Source: Blastocatellia bacterium (GTDB lineage Bacteria > Acidobacteriota > Blastocatellia > Chloracidobacteriales > Chloracidobacteriaceae). Taken from it: DNA of 64,000 bases. Shown here piece by piece: positions 51,904 through 59,872 of the stretch. Each line of letters starts with the position of its first letter. Positions within the stretch are counted from its first letter, which is position 1. The stretch covers positions 62,001 to 126,000 of the forward strand of contig JAIBAN010000005.1 in NCBI GenBank assembly GCA_019695185.1, in the 5' to 3' direction. The notes under the pieces were generated by a model, which worked only from the letters and a program-made list of their open reading frames with translations, was not told where the DNA came from and did not search any database. A program made the translations under genes and the position numbers.

Positions 51904-52317
51904 ATGCAGCCGTTTCATCTTGCTTTTCCGGTGACCGACCTGGAAGCCACCCGCGCTTTTTACGTTGACGTGTTGGGGTGTGGCTTGGGACGGGAAAGTG
52001 ACCGGTGGATTGATTTCGATTTTTTCGGGCATCAAATTTCCGCCCATCTGATTGAAGGTGACACCAAAACCATTGCCACCAACGCGGTTGATTCCAAAAA
52101 TGTGCCGATTCCCCATTTTGGCATTATTCTGGAATGGGACCGGTTTCATACGCTGGCTGACCGGATTAAAGCGCACCATATCCCGTTTATCATCGAACCC
52201 TACATCCGGTTCCAGGGAGAAGTCGGCGAACAGGCCACCATGTTTTTCAAGGACCCCAGCGGGAACAACCTCGAATTCAAAGCCTTCAAGGAACTGAGCA
52301 TGGTGTTTGCCAAATAA
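51904..52317 (+). CDS. VOC-superfamily (glyoxalase/dioxygenase-like) protein
   Basis: A 137-residue vicinal-oxygen-chelate protein. Two beta-alpha-beta-beta-beta halves are visible: [25 protein letters not shown] and [23 protein letters not shown]. Candidate metal ligands are H5, the His of PHFGI and the Glu of NNLEFKAF. Such proteins include ring-cleaving dioxygenases, glyoxalases and resistance proteins. ATG 51904 is chosen over a TTG 9 nt earlier that is too close to GAGGAG. It is a plus-strand gene inserted between two minus-strand acyl-metabolism gene groups and is ended by a strong palindromic terminator. Confidence 0.85.
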   Translation: MQPFHLAFPVTDLEATRAFYVDVLGCGLGRESDRWIDFDFFGHQISAHLIEGDTKTIATNAVDSKNVPIPHFGIILEWDRFHTLADRIKAHHIPFIIEPYIRFQGEVGEQATMFFKDPSGNNLEFKAFKELSMVFAK

Positions 52318-52373
52318 GGAGTTGTGGCAATCTCCTGTTCGTATAACTTACCCCAACCGAATCAATAAGTTGA

Positions 52374-52408
52374 CCCCTTTGTAAACATGTTTACAAAGGG
52401 GCTTTTTT
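52374..52408 (+). terminator. Palindromic terminator after the VOC gene, with TGTAAACATGTTTACA core
   Basis: A perfect 28-bp palindrome (52374-52401, arms CCCCTTTGTAAACA and its complement) is followed by C and six T (52403-52408). The stem with T-tract fits an intrinsic terminator for the VOC gene 57 nt upstream. Its central 16 bases recur exactly at 54568-54583, where no T-tract follows, so the core may instead or also be a protein-binding site. Confidence 0.8.
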
Positions 52409-53181
52409 CAGCCTTTCGAAGAGATTTGCCGGTAAACCCGCTCCAGGTGAATCCGGTGTTCCTCCGAGTCTAAACAAGTCAAAAAGGTCCGGTTGATTTC
52501 GGCCAAAGCCTGCTTGGTATCAAGGTCAATCAATTCCCGTGTCAGCCGTTTGGTTTCAAACAAGGCAAAGCGGGATTTGGCAGCCATGCCCTCGGCCATT
52601 GCCATAGCTTTTGCCAAGACCTGGTCTTCCGGAAAAACATGATTGACCAAACCAATGCGCCAGGCCTCAGCCGCCGGAATCGGCGCACCGGTCAGGGCCA
52701 ATTCCTTGGCTCGCGCCAGGCCGATTGACTTATACAGGGGATGAATGATTTGGGTCAGCCCAATGTTGATTTCAGCCTGCCCAAAGATGGAATTTTCAGC
52801 CGCCAGCCGGATGTCGCAAAATGCCGACAGGTCAAACCCACCGGCCAAAGCCGCTCCCCGAACTGCTGCAATCACCGGTTGGGGCAACATCCAAATCCGT
52901 TGAAACAAACTGGAAACGGTTTCGAGGTATTGCAGTTTTTCTTCTGCCGTCCAGGTCAGCAACAAGCTCAAATCCAAACCGGCACAGAAATTCCTGCCGG
53001 CACCGGTCAACACCACGACATTGATTTCCGGATTGGACTCAATTTCCTGCAAATGCCGGTTGAGGGCCTGAACCAGCTCCGGATGGAGCGAGTTGCTTTT
53101 CTTGGCATGGTTAAGTGTTAAAAGGACGACTTTCCCCTTGGTTTCCGAAAGGACAAACGGCGGCGTGGTTTCCTGTGTCAT
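52408..53181 (-). CDS. Crotonase-superfamily enoyl-CoA hydratase/isomerase
   Basis: A 257-residue crotonase. The oxyanion-hole segments are AGRNFCAGLDLSLL and RGAALAGGFDLSAFCD. The first hydratase Glu is replaced by Asp (GGFDLS), while the second is kept in FGQAEINIGL. A single acid/base residue is more typical of isomerases, such as dienoyl-CoA or 3,2-enoyl-CoA isomerases, than of hydratases. It follows the adenylate-forming enzyme gene by 8 nt, so both are co-transcribed, and the substrate may be the acyl-CoA or acyl-adenylate product of that enzyme. Its stop abuts the T-tract of the opposing VOC terminator. Confidence 0.88.
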   Translation of the reverse strand: MTQETTPPFVLSETKGKVVLLTLNHAKKSNSLHPELVQALNRHLQEIESNPEINVVVLTGAGRNFCAGLDLSLLLTWTAEEKLQYLETVSSLFQRIWMLPQPVIAAVRGAALAGGFDLSAFCDIRLAAENSIFGQAEINIGLTQIIHPLYKSIGLARAKELALTGAPIPAAEAWRIGLVNHVFPEDQVLAKAMAMAEGMAAKSRFALFETKRLTRELIDLDTKQALAEINRTFLTCLDSEEHRIHLERVYRQISSKG

Positions 53182-53189
53182 GTGGCTCC

Positions 53190-54533
53190 TTAAAAAAGTA
53201 ATGGTCGTGATGGAAGGTACTGAGGGGTTCCCTTTTTAGCAATCCGACATTCCACCCGCTTGAGCTTTCCTGCGCCACGATGTGGAACATGGGGCACAAA
53301 GTGCAAGCACGGCAGGTTGGCTTGCAGCTTATCGCAAAGCTGCTGAATTTTGGCGGTAATCAACTGTTCCATTTCTGACGGGGTTCCTGAATCGGTACGG
53401 AAACTGATTTCCAGCTCACCTGCCAGGGTTTGGACGATTGTATATTCCTGAATTCCTGCCGCTGCTGCCATGACTGCCCGTGTCAGGAAATCCGGGAAGA
53501 CCTTGACCAACCCGCCCGATTTTCCCTGGAACAGACAAACATCGTCACAGCGGCCTTCGATTTTTTCAATCCCCTGGAACACCGAGCCACAAGGACAGGG
53601 TTCCGGCCTGATGGTCAAAATATCATTCATCCGGTAACGAATGATGGGTTGTGACCGCCGCCGAAAATCCGTAATGACCGGATTGAATCGGGTTTTTTCT
53701 TGGTCGAGAAATTCCTTTTCAACGAAAACCAGGTCTTCGTTGAGGTGAATGGTTCCCTGCGGACAGGTGACGCCCAGGAAGCCTTCGGTACATTGGTAAA
53801 TCTGGCCAATCGGACGTTGGAAAAAACCGGAAATGAATCCGGCGTCGAGCGGGTCCAGCACTTCCGCTACGGAAAAAATGGTTTCAGGGCGAATCTTCAA
53901 TGCCTGGCTCTCTGCCAACATCCGGAGCACTGACGGCGGGGCAGCCAATATGGTCGGCTGATAGAAATTCAGACGTTCAATCTGATTCTCAATCGGTGTG
54001 AGCAAATCAAAAAATTCAAACTGAATCCGGCGGGAGCGGGTAGTGTCATACAGATTGCTGCCAGCCCGCAAAAAAAGGGCAATCCGTTCTGTGCGGCCAA
54101 GTCCAAAGGGGAGAGTTTTGGCGAGCATGGTTCCTGCCCACTCGTATCGTTCCGCCGGACTGACCAGAAACAATCCCCGGCTGCCGGAGGTGCCTGACGA
54201 AAGCCCAACCGTGATGGAACCAATGGTTGGGGCAAAATCCCGCGATTCCTCTGCCTGCAAGGCAAGTTGAAAAGCTGCTTCCTTCCGGATTCCAACCGTG
54301 TTGAGGTTGTCGAAATGCTCCATCATCTGCTGTTTTTCAATGATGGGGAGGCGAGCAAAATCAGCCAGTGAAAAATCTGTGCAGTGTTGGGCGTAAAAAG
54401 GTGACTTCGAACCCACCTGCCGGAAAAACCGCCCCAATTGCCGTTGTTGCCAGGTTTGCAACTCCTCAACGGTGGAAAAACGCTGAAGGTATTTGACGCG
54501 GAGGTAATGCCAGACAATTGCAGGAAGCTTCAT
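53190..54533 (-). CDS. Adenylate-forming enzyme, phenylacetate-CoA ligase / F390-synthetase-like
   Basis: A 447-residue AMP-forming ligase of the PaaK/CapK type. The phosphate loop is TVGLSSGTSGSRGLFLVSPAERYEW. The substrate and adenine region contains IYQCTEGFLGVTCPQG (aromatic-E motif), and RYRMNDILTIRPEPCPCGSVFQGIEKIEGRCDD matches the hinge and C-terminal start of PaaK-like enzymes. It should activate a carboxylic acid as acyl-AMP and pass it to CoA or another acceptor; the acid is unknown. A 16-bp palindrome lies 34 nt upstream of the start. It sits downstream of the MBL hydrolase and epimerase genes and directly upstream of the crotonase gene. Confidence 0.82.
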   Translation of the reverse strand: MKLPAIVWHYLRVKYLQRFSTVEELQTWQQRQLGRFFRQVGSKSPFYAQHCTDFSLADFARLPIIEKQQMMEHFDNLNTVGIRKEAAFQLALQAEESRDFAPTIGSITVGLSSGTSGSRGLFLVSPAERYEWAGTMLAKTLPFGLGRTERIALFLRAGSNLYDTTRSRRIQFEFFDLLTPIENQIERLNFYQPTILAAPPSVLRMLAESQALKIRPETIFSVAEVLDPLDAGFISGFFQRPIGQIYQCTEGFLGVTCPQGTIHLNEDLVFVEKEFLDQEKTRFNPVITDFRRRSQPIIRYRMNDILTIRPEPCPCGSVFQGIEKIEGRCDDVCLFQGKSGGLVKVFPDFLTRAVMAAAAGIQEYTIVQTLAGELEISFRTDSGTPSEMEQLITAKIQQLCDKLQANLPCLHFVPHVPHRGAGKLKRVECRIAKKGTPQYLPSRPLLF

Positions 54534-54566
54534 GCAAAACCATTTTTTTCGGTCATTCAGGCAATT

Positions 54567-54583
54567 TTGTAAACATGTTTACA
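54567..54583. promoter_or_regulatory. Candidate operator TGTAAACATGTTTACA upstream of the ligase gene
   Basis: A perfect 16-bp palindrome (54568-54583, with a shared preceding T) lies in the 70-nt gap between the MBL and ligase genes. The same 17 bases occur in the terminator at 52374-52401, beyond the other end of the ligase-crotonase pair. Without a T-tract this copy cannot terminate transcription, and its size and symmetry suit a TetR- or FadR-like dimer. The regulator is not identified. Confidence 0.45.
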
Positions 54584-54603
54584 CAGGATTCAACTTGTTG
54601 ATT

Positions 54604-55506
54604 TCATTGGGGTTCATTATACGAATAATTTTTTTGTGAAAGGCTGGTTCCAACCTGACGGAAAGCTTCCACGGCTTTCATGCAATGGCAGGGAATAATG
54701 GCCGTTTCAGGGTGCAGTTCGTGAAATTCACGGATCTGGCGGACCGTATTCCGATACGTGGCGGAGTCTGCAAACAGAATTTTGGTGACCGGATGCGGCA
54801 ACCGCAGTTCCAGAAAGGCTTCACTGGCCCAGCAGGCATCCGCCACCAGAAACACAGCCTTGCCTGATGAATCGCGGGCAAATAACCCAATTTGACCCAC
54901 CGCATGACCGGGCAGTTCCACCGCCCACAGGGTTTCATCACCAAAAACATCATAACCAACCTGAAACGGCGAAAATTCAGGTGGCAACGGACGTTTTGAG
55001 GCTGGTTCCAGCACTCTCGAACGGGAAAGAAAATCAGTAGGCAGCAACCCCGGCAGATACCCCGCCAACAGTGCCGAAAAACCCTTTCGGTGGCGGACAT
55101 CCTCAAAGGCGTGCGGCACATACACAAACTGGGCCTGGGGAAAGTCCCACAACCCGCCGATATGGTCTCCGTGAAAATGCGAAATGATGATGGTTCGCAC
55201 ATCGGCTGGTGAGATTCCGAGCTGGGTCAGTTTGTGGCGGGCAGTGGTGGCGGGGTCAATCGTGACCGGTGTAATCCAACGATAGAGGCGATAGGGAAAG
55301 GATTCGGTTTCGCTGATGAATTTTTCCGAATATCCGGTGTCAAACAGAATAATTCCGTGGCGGGGATGTTCCAAAACAGCCACCATGGCGGGAAATTTGC
55401 GAGTGGCCAGCCCCCCTCCCCGCAAGGCCACAAAGCCGGGATGCACACAAAAACCGCTTTCAAGAAATGTGATTGAATTCAAGAGTTTCGGCTCGCTTTC
55501 CACCAT
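54604..55506 (-). CDS. MBL-fold metallo-hydrolase
   Basis: A 300-residue metallo-beta-lactamase-fold hydrolase. The zinc motif HFHGDHIGG is in IIISHFHGDHIGGLWDFP; further ligands are in FLVADACWASEAFL (Asp) and AIIPCHCM (His). The arrangement resembles N-acyl-homoserine lactonases and other ester-cleaving MBL proteins. The start overlaps the end of the upstream epimerase gene by 28 nt, so the two are translationally coupled. It could cleave an ester, thioester or lactone intermediate of the surrounding acyl pathway. No signal peptide. Confidence 0.88.
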   Translation of the reverse strand: MVESEPKLLNSITFLESGFCVHPGFVALRGGGLATRKFPAMVAVLEHPRHGIILFDTGYSEKFISETESFPYRLYRWITPVTIDPATTARHKLTQLGISPADVRTIIISHFHGDHIGGLWDFPQAQFVYVPHAFEDVRHRKGFSALLAGYLPGLLPTDFLSRSRVLEPASKRPLPPEFSPFQVGYDVFGDETLWAVELPGHAVGQIGLFARDSSGKAVFLVADACWASEAFLELRLPHPVTKILFADSATYRNTVRQIREFHELHPETAIIPCHCMKAVEAFRQVGTSLSQKNYSYNEPQ

Positions 55507-56510
55507 GCCGCAAACCGGTTAAGGCCGGTTTCAAGGCTGATTTTGGGCTGGTAACCAAGTTCCTGCCGGGCCGCTGTTATATCCAAAGTTTGGGTTTTGG
55601 CCAGCACCCCGACCGAGTACCGGGTCAGGACGGGTTCAGGGGCGTTTGGGATGAGCCGGGCAACGGTTTCCATGACGGTTGCCGCAATCAAGGCTCCAGC
55701 GTAAGGGATATAACCGGGACGAAAAGAAAATCCAAGTTTGGCCAGCAAGCGCGTGATGATGTCCCACAACGGTGCGGGTTCACCGTTGGTCAGGTTGTAT
55801 TTTTTTCCCAGCACATGCGTTTCTGCCTGGGCTGCCAGCAGCAATCCGTCCACCACATTGTCCACATAGGTGACATCCGCCAGATTGCGCCCTGTTCCAA
55901 TGATTTTCAGACGGCCTTGTTCAAAGGCTTTAATCAGGCGCGGAAAAATCACCGTGTCGCCGGGGCCAAAAATCGCCCGTGGCCGCACGGTCACCACCGG
56001 CAGACCTGCCCGGTGTGCCTCGTCCACCAGTGTTTCGGCCAGGCGTTTGGTGCGGGCATATTCATTGGCGGCTCTGGTTGGCAGAGGTTCGTTTTCGGCA
56101 ATGTTTTCCCGGTCCCGAAAATCAAAATAAATGCTTGGAGTGGACACATGCACCAGCCTGTGAACCCCAAATGTTTGACAGCCCGTAATGACATGCCTGG
56201 TCCCCAAAACATTGGCCGTATGAAAATCGGCTGCTTTACCCCAAGGAGCGGAAAGGGCTCCACAATGAAAGACAAAATCCTGCCGCCGGCAAGCGGTAAT
56301 GACGGCTTCTGCGTCGTGAAATTCCACCGGTTGAAAATGAACCCCGGCTCTTTCAAGTTCCTGGCCAAGCGTGCGGTTTCGCCCCAGAACCGTTACCCGA
56401 TGTCCCAGGGCCAGCAGTCTGCGGGCCAGATGCTGCCCCAGAAAGCCGGTGCCGCCTGTGACCAGTATGTTTGCCGCTGGTTGGCCCGTTGTTAAAAAAT
56501 GGTGCGCCAA
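55479..56510 (-). CDS. NAD-dependent epimerase / 3-beta-hydroxysteroid dehydrogenase-like protein
   Basis: An extended SDR of about 343 residues. The Rossmann start is ANILVTGGTGFLGQHLARRLLALGHRVTVLGRN; the catalytic pair is in EYARTKRLAETLV (YxxxK), after the Ser/Thr region VHVSTPSIYFDF. The pattern resembles 3-beta-HSD and OleD-like 2-alkyl-3-keto-acid reductases. The frame begins with a TTG at 56558, but I prefer the TTG at 56510 because GAGGAAGG lies 9 nt before it; no ATG is available in the N-terminal region. It is the first gene of a minus-strand run with the MBL hydrolase, ligase and crotonase genes. Confidence 0.85.
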   Translation of the reverse strand: MAHHFLTTGQPAANILVTGGTGFLGQHLARRLLALGHRVTVLGRNRTLGQELERAGVHFQPVEFHDAEAVITACRRQDFVFHCGALSAPWGKAADFHTANVLGTRHVITGCQTFGVHRLVHVSTPSIYFDFRDRENIAENEPLPTRAANEYARTKRLAETLVDEAHRAGLPVVTVRPRAIFGPGDTVIFPRLIKAFEQGRLKIIGTGRNLADVTYVDNVVDGLLLAAQAETHVLGKKYNLTNGEPAPLWDIITRLLAKLGFSFRPGYIPYAGALIAATVMETVARLIPNAPEPVLTRYSVGVLAKTQTLDITAARQELGYQPKISLETGLNRFAAWWKASRNS

Positions 56511-56643
56511 TCGTTCTGACCTTCCTCGCTGTGATTCCAGAAATTTACCAGATGGCAAACCAACCTATCCAAGCAGAAATGTATCGGACCGCCGAACGTT
56601 CTCAAACCACAAGGTTCCACGACACACAGAGGAAGACAATACT

Positions 56644-57051
56644 ATGTTCGGAAAACAACATTTGAAAAAATTTGCAGGGGTGTTCCTTGCGTTGGGATTG
56701 GTTTTAACCAGTGGGATTTTGCTTGGTTCCCCGGCCCAGGCTCAGGATTGGCGGCGGGATAATTGGCGGCGTGACCGGTATCGGAACAATCGTTACCCAA
56801 GCCAGCAGAATAATCGAAATTGTGAACCCAACAACCGTGGCTACGGCAATTATGGGTATTCCAATCAGCGGGAATATGAACATGGATACCGGGACGGCTT
56901 GAACCGGGGGCGTGAGGATGCCCAAACTCACCGAACACCAACCCCGAACAATTCCAGTCATTTCCGGGATGGGAATCCTTCGTATCGGGATGGATTCAGC
57001 CGGGGCTATTACGAAGCCTATCGGAGTTATGCCAGTTATCGGAGGTATTAA
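56644..57051 (+). CDS. Small secreted Arg/Asn/Tyr-rich protein
   Basis: A 135-residue protein with a clear signal peptide (about 1-34, FAGVFLALGLVLTSGILLGSPAQAQ). The mature part is low-complexity: WRRDNWRRDRYRNNRY near its start, then motifs such as EYEHGYRDGLNRGREDA and SYRDGFSRGYYEAYRSY, rich in Tyr-Arg-Asp-Gly. YRDG repeats are common in small exported proteins of soil bacteria and have no assigned function. The ATG at 56644 follows GAGGAAG. An intrinsic terminator shared with the convergent kinase gene lies just beyond. Confidence 0.7.
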   Translation: MFGKQHLKKFAGVFLALGLVLTSGILLGSPAQAQDWRRDNWRRDRYRNNRYPSQQNNRNCEPNNRGYGNYGYSNQREYEHGYRDGLNRGREDAQTHRTPTPNNSSHFRDGNPSYRDGFSRGYYEAYRSYASYRRY

Positions 57052-57103
57052 CCAGCAACCGCAAACACGGAAATTCAGTCGGTATTCCTTCTCCTTCAAG
57101 AAA

Positions 57104-57139
57104 AAACAGCGGGTGTGAGCACAACTCCACCCGCTGTTT
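57104..57139. terminator. Bidirectional terminator between convergent genes
   Basis: AAACAGCGGGTG and CACCCGCTGTTT form a 12-bp stem with a 12-nt loop. T-rich sequence follows on the plus strand and A-rich sequence precedes it (T-rich on the minus strand), so it can end both the small secreted gene and the kinase gene. Confidence 0.8.
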
Positions 57140-57148
57140 GTGTTTTCC

Positions 57149-58960
57149 TTATTTTTTCAGTTCTTTGATTTTTTGAACCAGGTCCAGGGCATCCTGAGCC
57201 CAGTCCGTCTTGCCGACCTCGGTGTACAGACGGGCGGCTTTCTCAGCCAGTTGTAAGGCCAAATCAAGCATTCCCGGAGGAATCGCCATTTGGGCCAACA
57301 TATAGCTGTTGCTGGCAATCAACATCCGGTCGCCGACTTCTTCGGCTACGGTCAGACTGGCCTGCCAACAGGTAACCGCTGCGGACATTTGTTTGAGGGC
57401 ATAGTTGGTATAGCCCTGAAAGGACAATTCCCTTCCTTCGGCGTAACGGTCCCCAATTTCGCGGAAAATCTGAAGGGCTTTTTGTGAGAACAGCAGGGCT
57501 TTTTCGGCTTCACCCAGTTTTCGGTACCGTTGTCCCAAGCTCCCCATGGTCACGGCCATTCCCCGGCGGTCGTTAATTTCAATAAACAACTCCAGGCTGA
57601 CAACCCCAAATTCAATGGATTGCTCGGTTTTGCCTATTTGAAAATAAAGGTTGGCAATCTGGTTGATGGCGGTGGCTTCCTGGCGTTTGAGCTTCAATTC
57701 CCGCGCCATCAGCATGGCTTTGTGATAGAAACCAAGGGCCTGTTCGACTTGTCCCAGGGTTTCAAAGACTCCGCCCAGATTGACCAGGGAATTCACCTCG
57801 CCCAACCGGTCTCCGATTTCAGCTTTGACCTGGAGTGACTTTTGCAGCAAATCAACGGCTGCCTGCATATTTCCCAGGTTTTTCTGGGCCAGACCGGCAT
57901 TCCCCAGCGAGGCTGCCAGCAGTTGCCGGTCGTTCAGTTCATGGGCCAGATTCAGACTTTTCTGAAAGAACCCCAGGCTGTTTTGGATTTTCCCAATGTC
58001 CAGATAGGAAAGTCCAATCGCATTCAAAGACCAACCCATCAGTTTTCTCTCAAATACCGAGGCTGTGTCGGGCGTCGGTTCCACGGGCGGGAATTGTCCG
58101 GCGGTGGTGTAATACAGATATTCCAGCGTATCGCATAAAAACGACCAGTTGGGGGGCCGTTCCGCCGGGTTGGGAAAGAGACAGATACGGACGAAATTTT
58201 TAATCAAATCAGGCAGGGCTTCCAGAGCCTGGGCCGCCACCATCTGCGGGAGCCCTTGCAAATGGGAAGCCGCTATCAATTGAACATCGCCCTGACAGGC
58301 TTCCAAAATGTAATGGCCCGTCATCATCTCATACACGATACAGCCAAAGGCATAAATATCGGCCCGGCAATCAACCGGACCGCCCTGCCATTGTTCGGGC
58401 GGCATGTAGTTTGGCGTCCCCACCACGCCATGCGGGTTTTCCTTTTGCGTGCTGACCAGACCAAAGTCCGTGATGCGGACAATTCCATCCCGGTCCACCA
58501 GAATATTTTCCGGCTTCAGGTCACGATGGACCAACCCCGGCAATTTGGCATTGGCATACCGCATTCCGCGCGCGATTTGCAGCGCATAAAACAGGGTTTG
58601 GGTCATCGGAAACGGACGCCCCGAAAGCAGCGGGGAGCGGAGGGAGGCGTCTCTGGCCCCCTCCTCACCCGCCACAAACTGCACCACTGCATAAACTTCC
58701 ATGCCGTCGTTGACATGCAGGACCTGATAGGCCCGGACCAGATTCGGATGACTTCCCAGTTGAATCCAGGCTGTGACTTCGCGTAAAAACTGTTCCCTGG
58801 CCATCCGGTTGGAAAGGTATTCGGGTTTGAAGGTTTTCAGGGCGACCGGGTGACCGTCATACGACTGGTCGGCACAGAGGTACACAATTCCCATGCCTCC
58901 GGCAAACGAATTGACAACTTCATAACGTCCGGCAATCAAAGTTCCTGGTTTGAGCGTCAT
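57149..58960 (-). CDS. Soluble Ser/Thr protein kinase with C-terminal TPRs
   Basis: About 603 residues. A complete Hanks-type kinase domain occupies 10-275: glycine loop VVNSFAGGMGIVYLC, K42 in PVALKTF, VHRDLKPENILVD with D147, DFG at 165-167 and GTPNYMPPEQWQ. After a short linker, about seven TPR units (310-590: LAASLGNAGLAQKNLGNMQAAVDLLQKSLQVKAEIGDR and similar, of the 40-residue NB-ARC/Kinesin-light-chain type) form a scaffold. No membrane helix is seen, unlike typical PknB proteins. ATG 58960 is preferred; a GTG 15 nt upstream is possible. It is probably a cytosolic signalling kinase with TPR-mediated partners. No phosphatase gene lies nearby. Confidence 0.92.
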   Translation of the reverse strand: MTLKPGTLIAGRYEVVNSFAGGMGIVYLCADQSYDGHPVALKTFKPEYLSNRMAREQFLREVTAWIQLGSHPNLVRAYQVLHVNDGMEVYAVVQFVAGEEGARDASLRSPLLSGRPFPMTQTLFYALQIARGMRYANAKLPGLVHRDLKPENILVDRDGIVRITDFGLVSTQKENPHGVVGTPNYMPPEQWQGGPVDCRADIYAFGCIVYEMMTGHYILEACQGDVQLIAASHLQGLPQMVAAQALEALPDLIKNFVRICLFPNPAERPPNWSFLCDTLEYLYYTTAGQFPPVEPTPDTASVFERKLMGWSLNAIGLSYLDIGKIQNSLGFFQKSLNLAHELNDRQLLAASLGNAGLAQKNLGNMQAAVDLLQKSLQVKAEIGDRLGEVNSLVNLGGVFETLGQVEQALGFYHKAMLMARELKLKRQEATAINQIANLYFQIGKTEQSIEFGVVSLELFIEINDRRGMAVTMGSLGQRYRKLGEAEKALLFSQKALQIFREIGDRYAEGRELSFQGYTNYALKQMSAAVTCWQASLTVAEEVGDRMLIASNSYMLAQMAIPPGMLDLALQLAEKAARLYTEVGKTDWAQDALDLVQKIKELKK

Positions 58961-59074
58961 AAGCGGGGCCACCACCTGGGGAAACCGAAGTCATTGAAAA
59001 AGGGTTTGATGATTCAAAAACGATAGTTCAAAAATTCTCAAGTCAACGATACAAAATCCAATATTTGGTCTGGC

Positions 59075-59872
59075 ATGTCAAAAAAAATCCTGTTGGGCGG
59101 TTTCATCTTACTGATTATCCTGGTGGGGTTCCGGGTTGGGTCCCGTTTCCGCCAGCAGTCGGCTGCGCCGGTGGAAAAATGTCCGACTGGGTTGACCTCC
59201 TCCGGCCCGGTTTTGATGTTATGGGCCTGGGAACGGCCAGAGGATTTGCGGTTTCTCAATCCGAATGAAGCCGGCGTGGCGTTTTTGGCTGCCACCGTCA
59301 ACCTGGGAGCCGATGAAATCGTGGTTCATCCCCGGCGGCAACCGCTGAAACTCAACCCCGGTACGTTTTTGATGGGAGTCATGCGCATCGAAACTGAGGC
59401 CGCCAAGCCGGCTGTCTTTTCTGAGGCACAACGCACCCGGCTTTTGGCAACGGCCCGCGACATCTGTCAAATGAAGGATGTCAGGGGGCTGCAAATTGAC
59501 TTTGATGCCAAGGTGTCGGAGCGGTCCTTTTACCGGCAGTTTCTGTTAGAGTTGCGGGCGCAGATGCCGCCCGGAATGGGGCTGACCATCACATCACTGG
59601 CCTCGTGGTGTATGTTTGACGACTGGATGACCGGTCTGCCGGTTGACGAAGTGGTTCCCATGATTTTTCGCATGGGGGCCGATACCCGAAATGTCTTGAC
59701 TTTCCTGGCTGAAAAGAAAGAATTCCGTTCGCCAAAATGCCGGTGCAGTATCGGCATTGCAGATGATGAGTTCCCCGCAGCCCTCCCTCGTTTTCAACGG
59801 CTTTATGTCTTTTCCACCCGTTCGTGGAACCGTCCGCTTTTGACTTCCATTCACCAGAAGGCTGGCTTATGA
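59075..59872 (+). CDS. DUF3142 membrane-anchored protein
   Basis: A 265-residue protein with an N-terminal membrane helix or signal anchor (ILLGGFILLIILVGFRVG, 5-22). The rest matches DUF3142: LMLWAWERPEDLRFLNPNEAGVAFLAATVNL, GLQIDFDAKVSERSFYRQFL (a strand ending in DFD, as in TIM-barrel hydrolases) and LTITSLASWCMFDDWMTGLPVDEVVPMIFRMG. The fold is probably a glycoside-hydrolase-like barrel; activity is not established. The last four bases ATGA contain the start of the next gene, so the two are translationally coupled and probably act together at the envelope. Confidence 0.82.
   Translation: MSKKILLGGFILLIILVGFRVGSRFRQQSAAPVEKCPTGLTSSGPVLMLWAWERPEDLRFLNPNEAGVAFLAATVNLGADEIVVHPRRQPLKLNPGTFLMGVMRIETEAAKPAVFSEAQRTRLLATARDICQMKDVRGLQIDFDAKVSERSFYRQFLLELRAQMPPGMGLTITSLASWCMFDDWMTGLPVDEVVPMIFRMGADTRNVLTFLAEKKEFRSPKCRCSIGIADDEFPAALPRFQRLYVFSTRSWNRPLLTSIHQKAGL

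Noticed and set aside
54604-55506. Quorum-quenching acyl-homoserine lactonase
   Set aside because: The MBL motifs fit the superfamily, but nothing in the sequence separates lactonases from other MBL esterases, and the operon context points to acyl metabolism.
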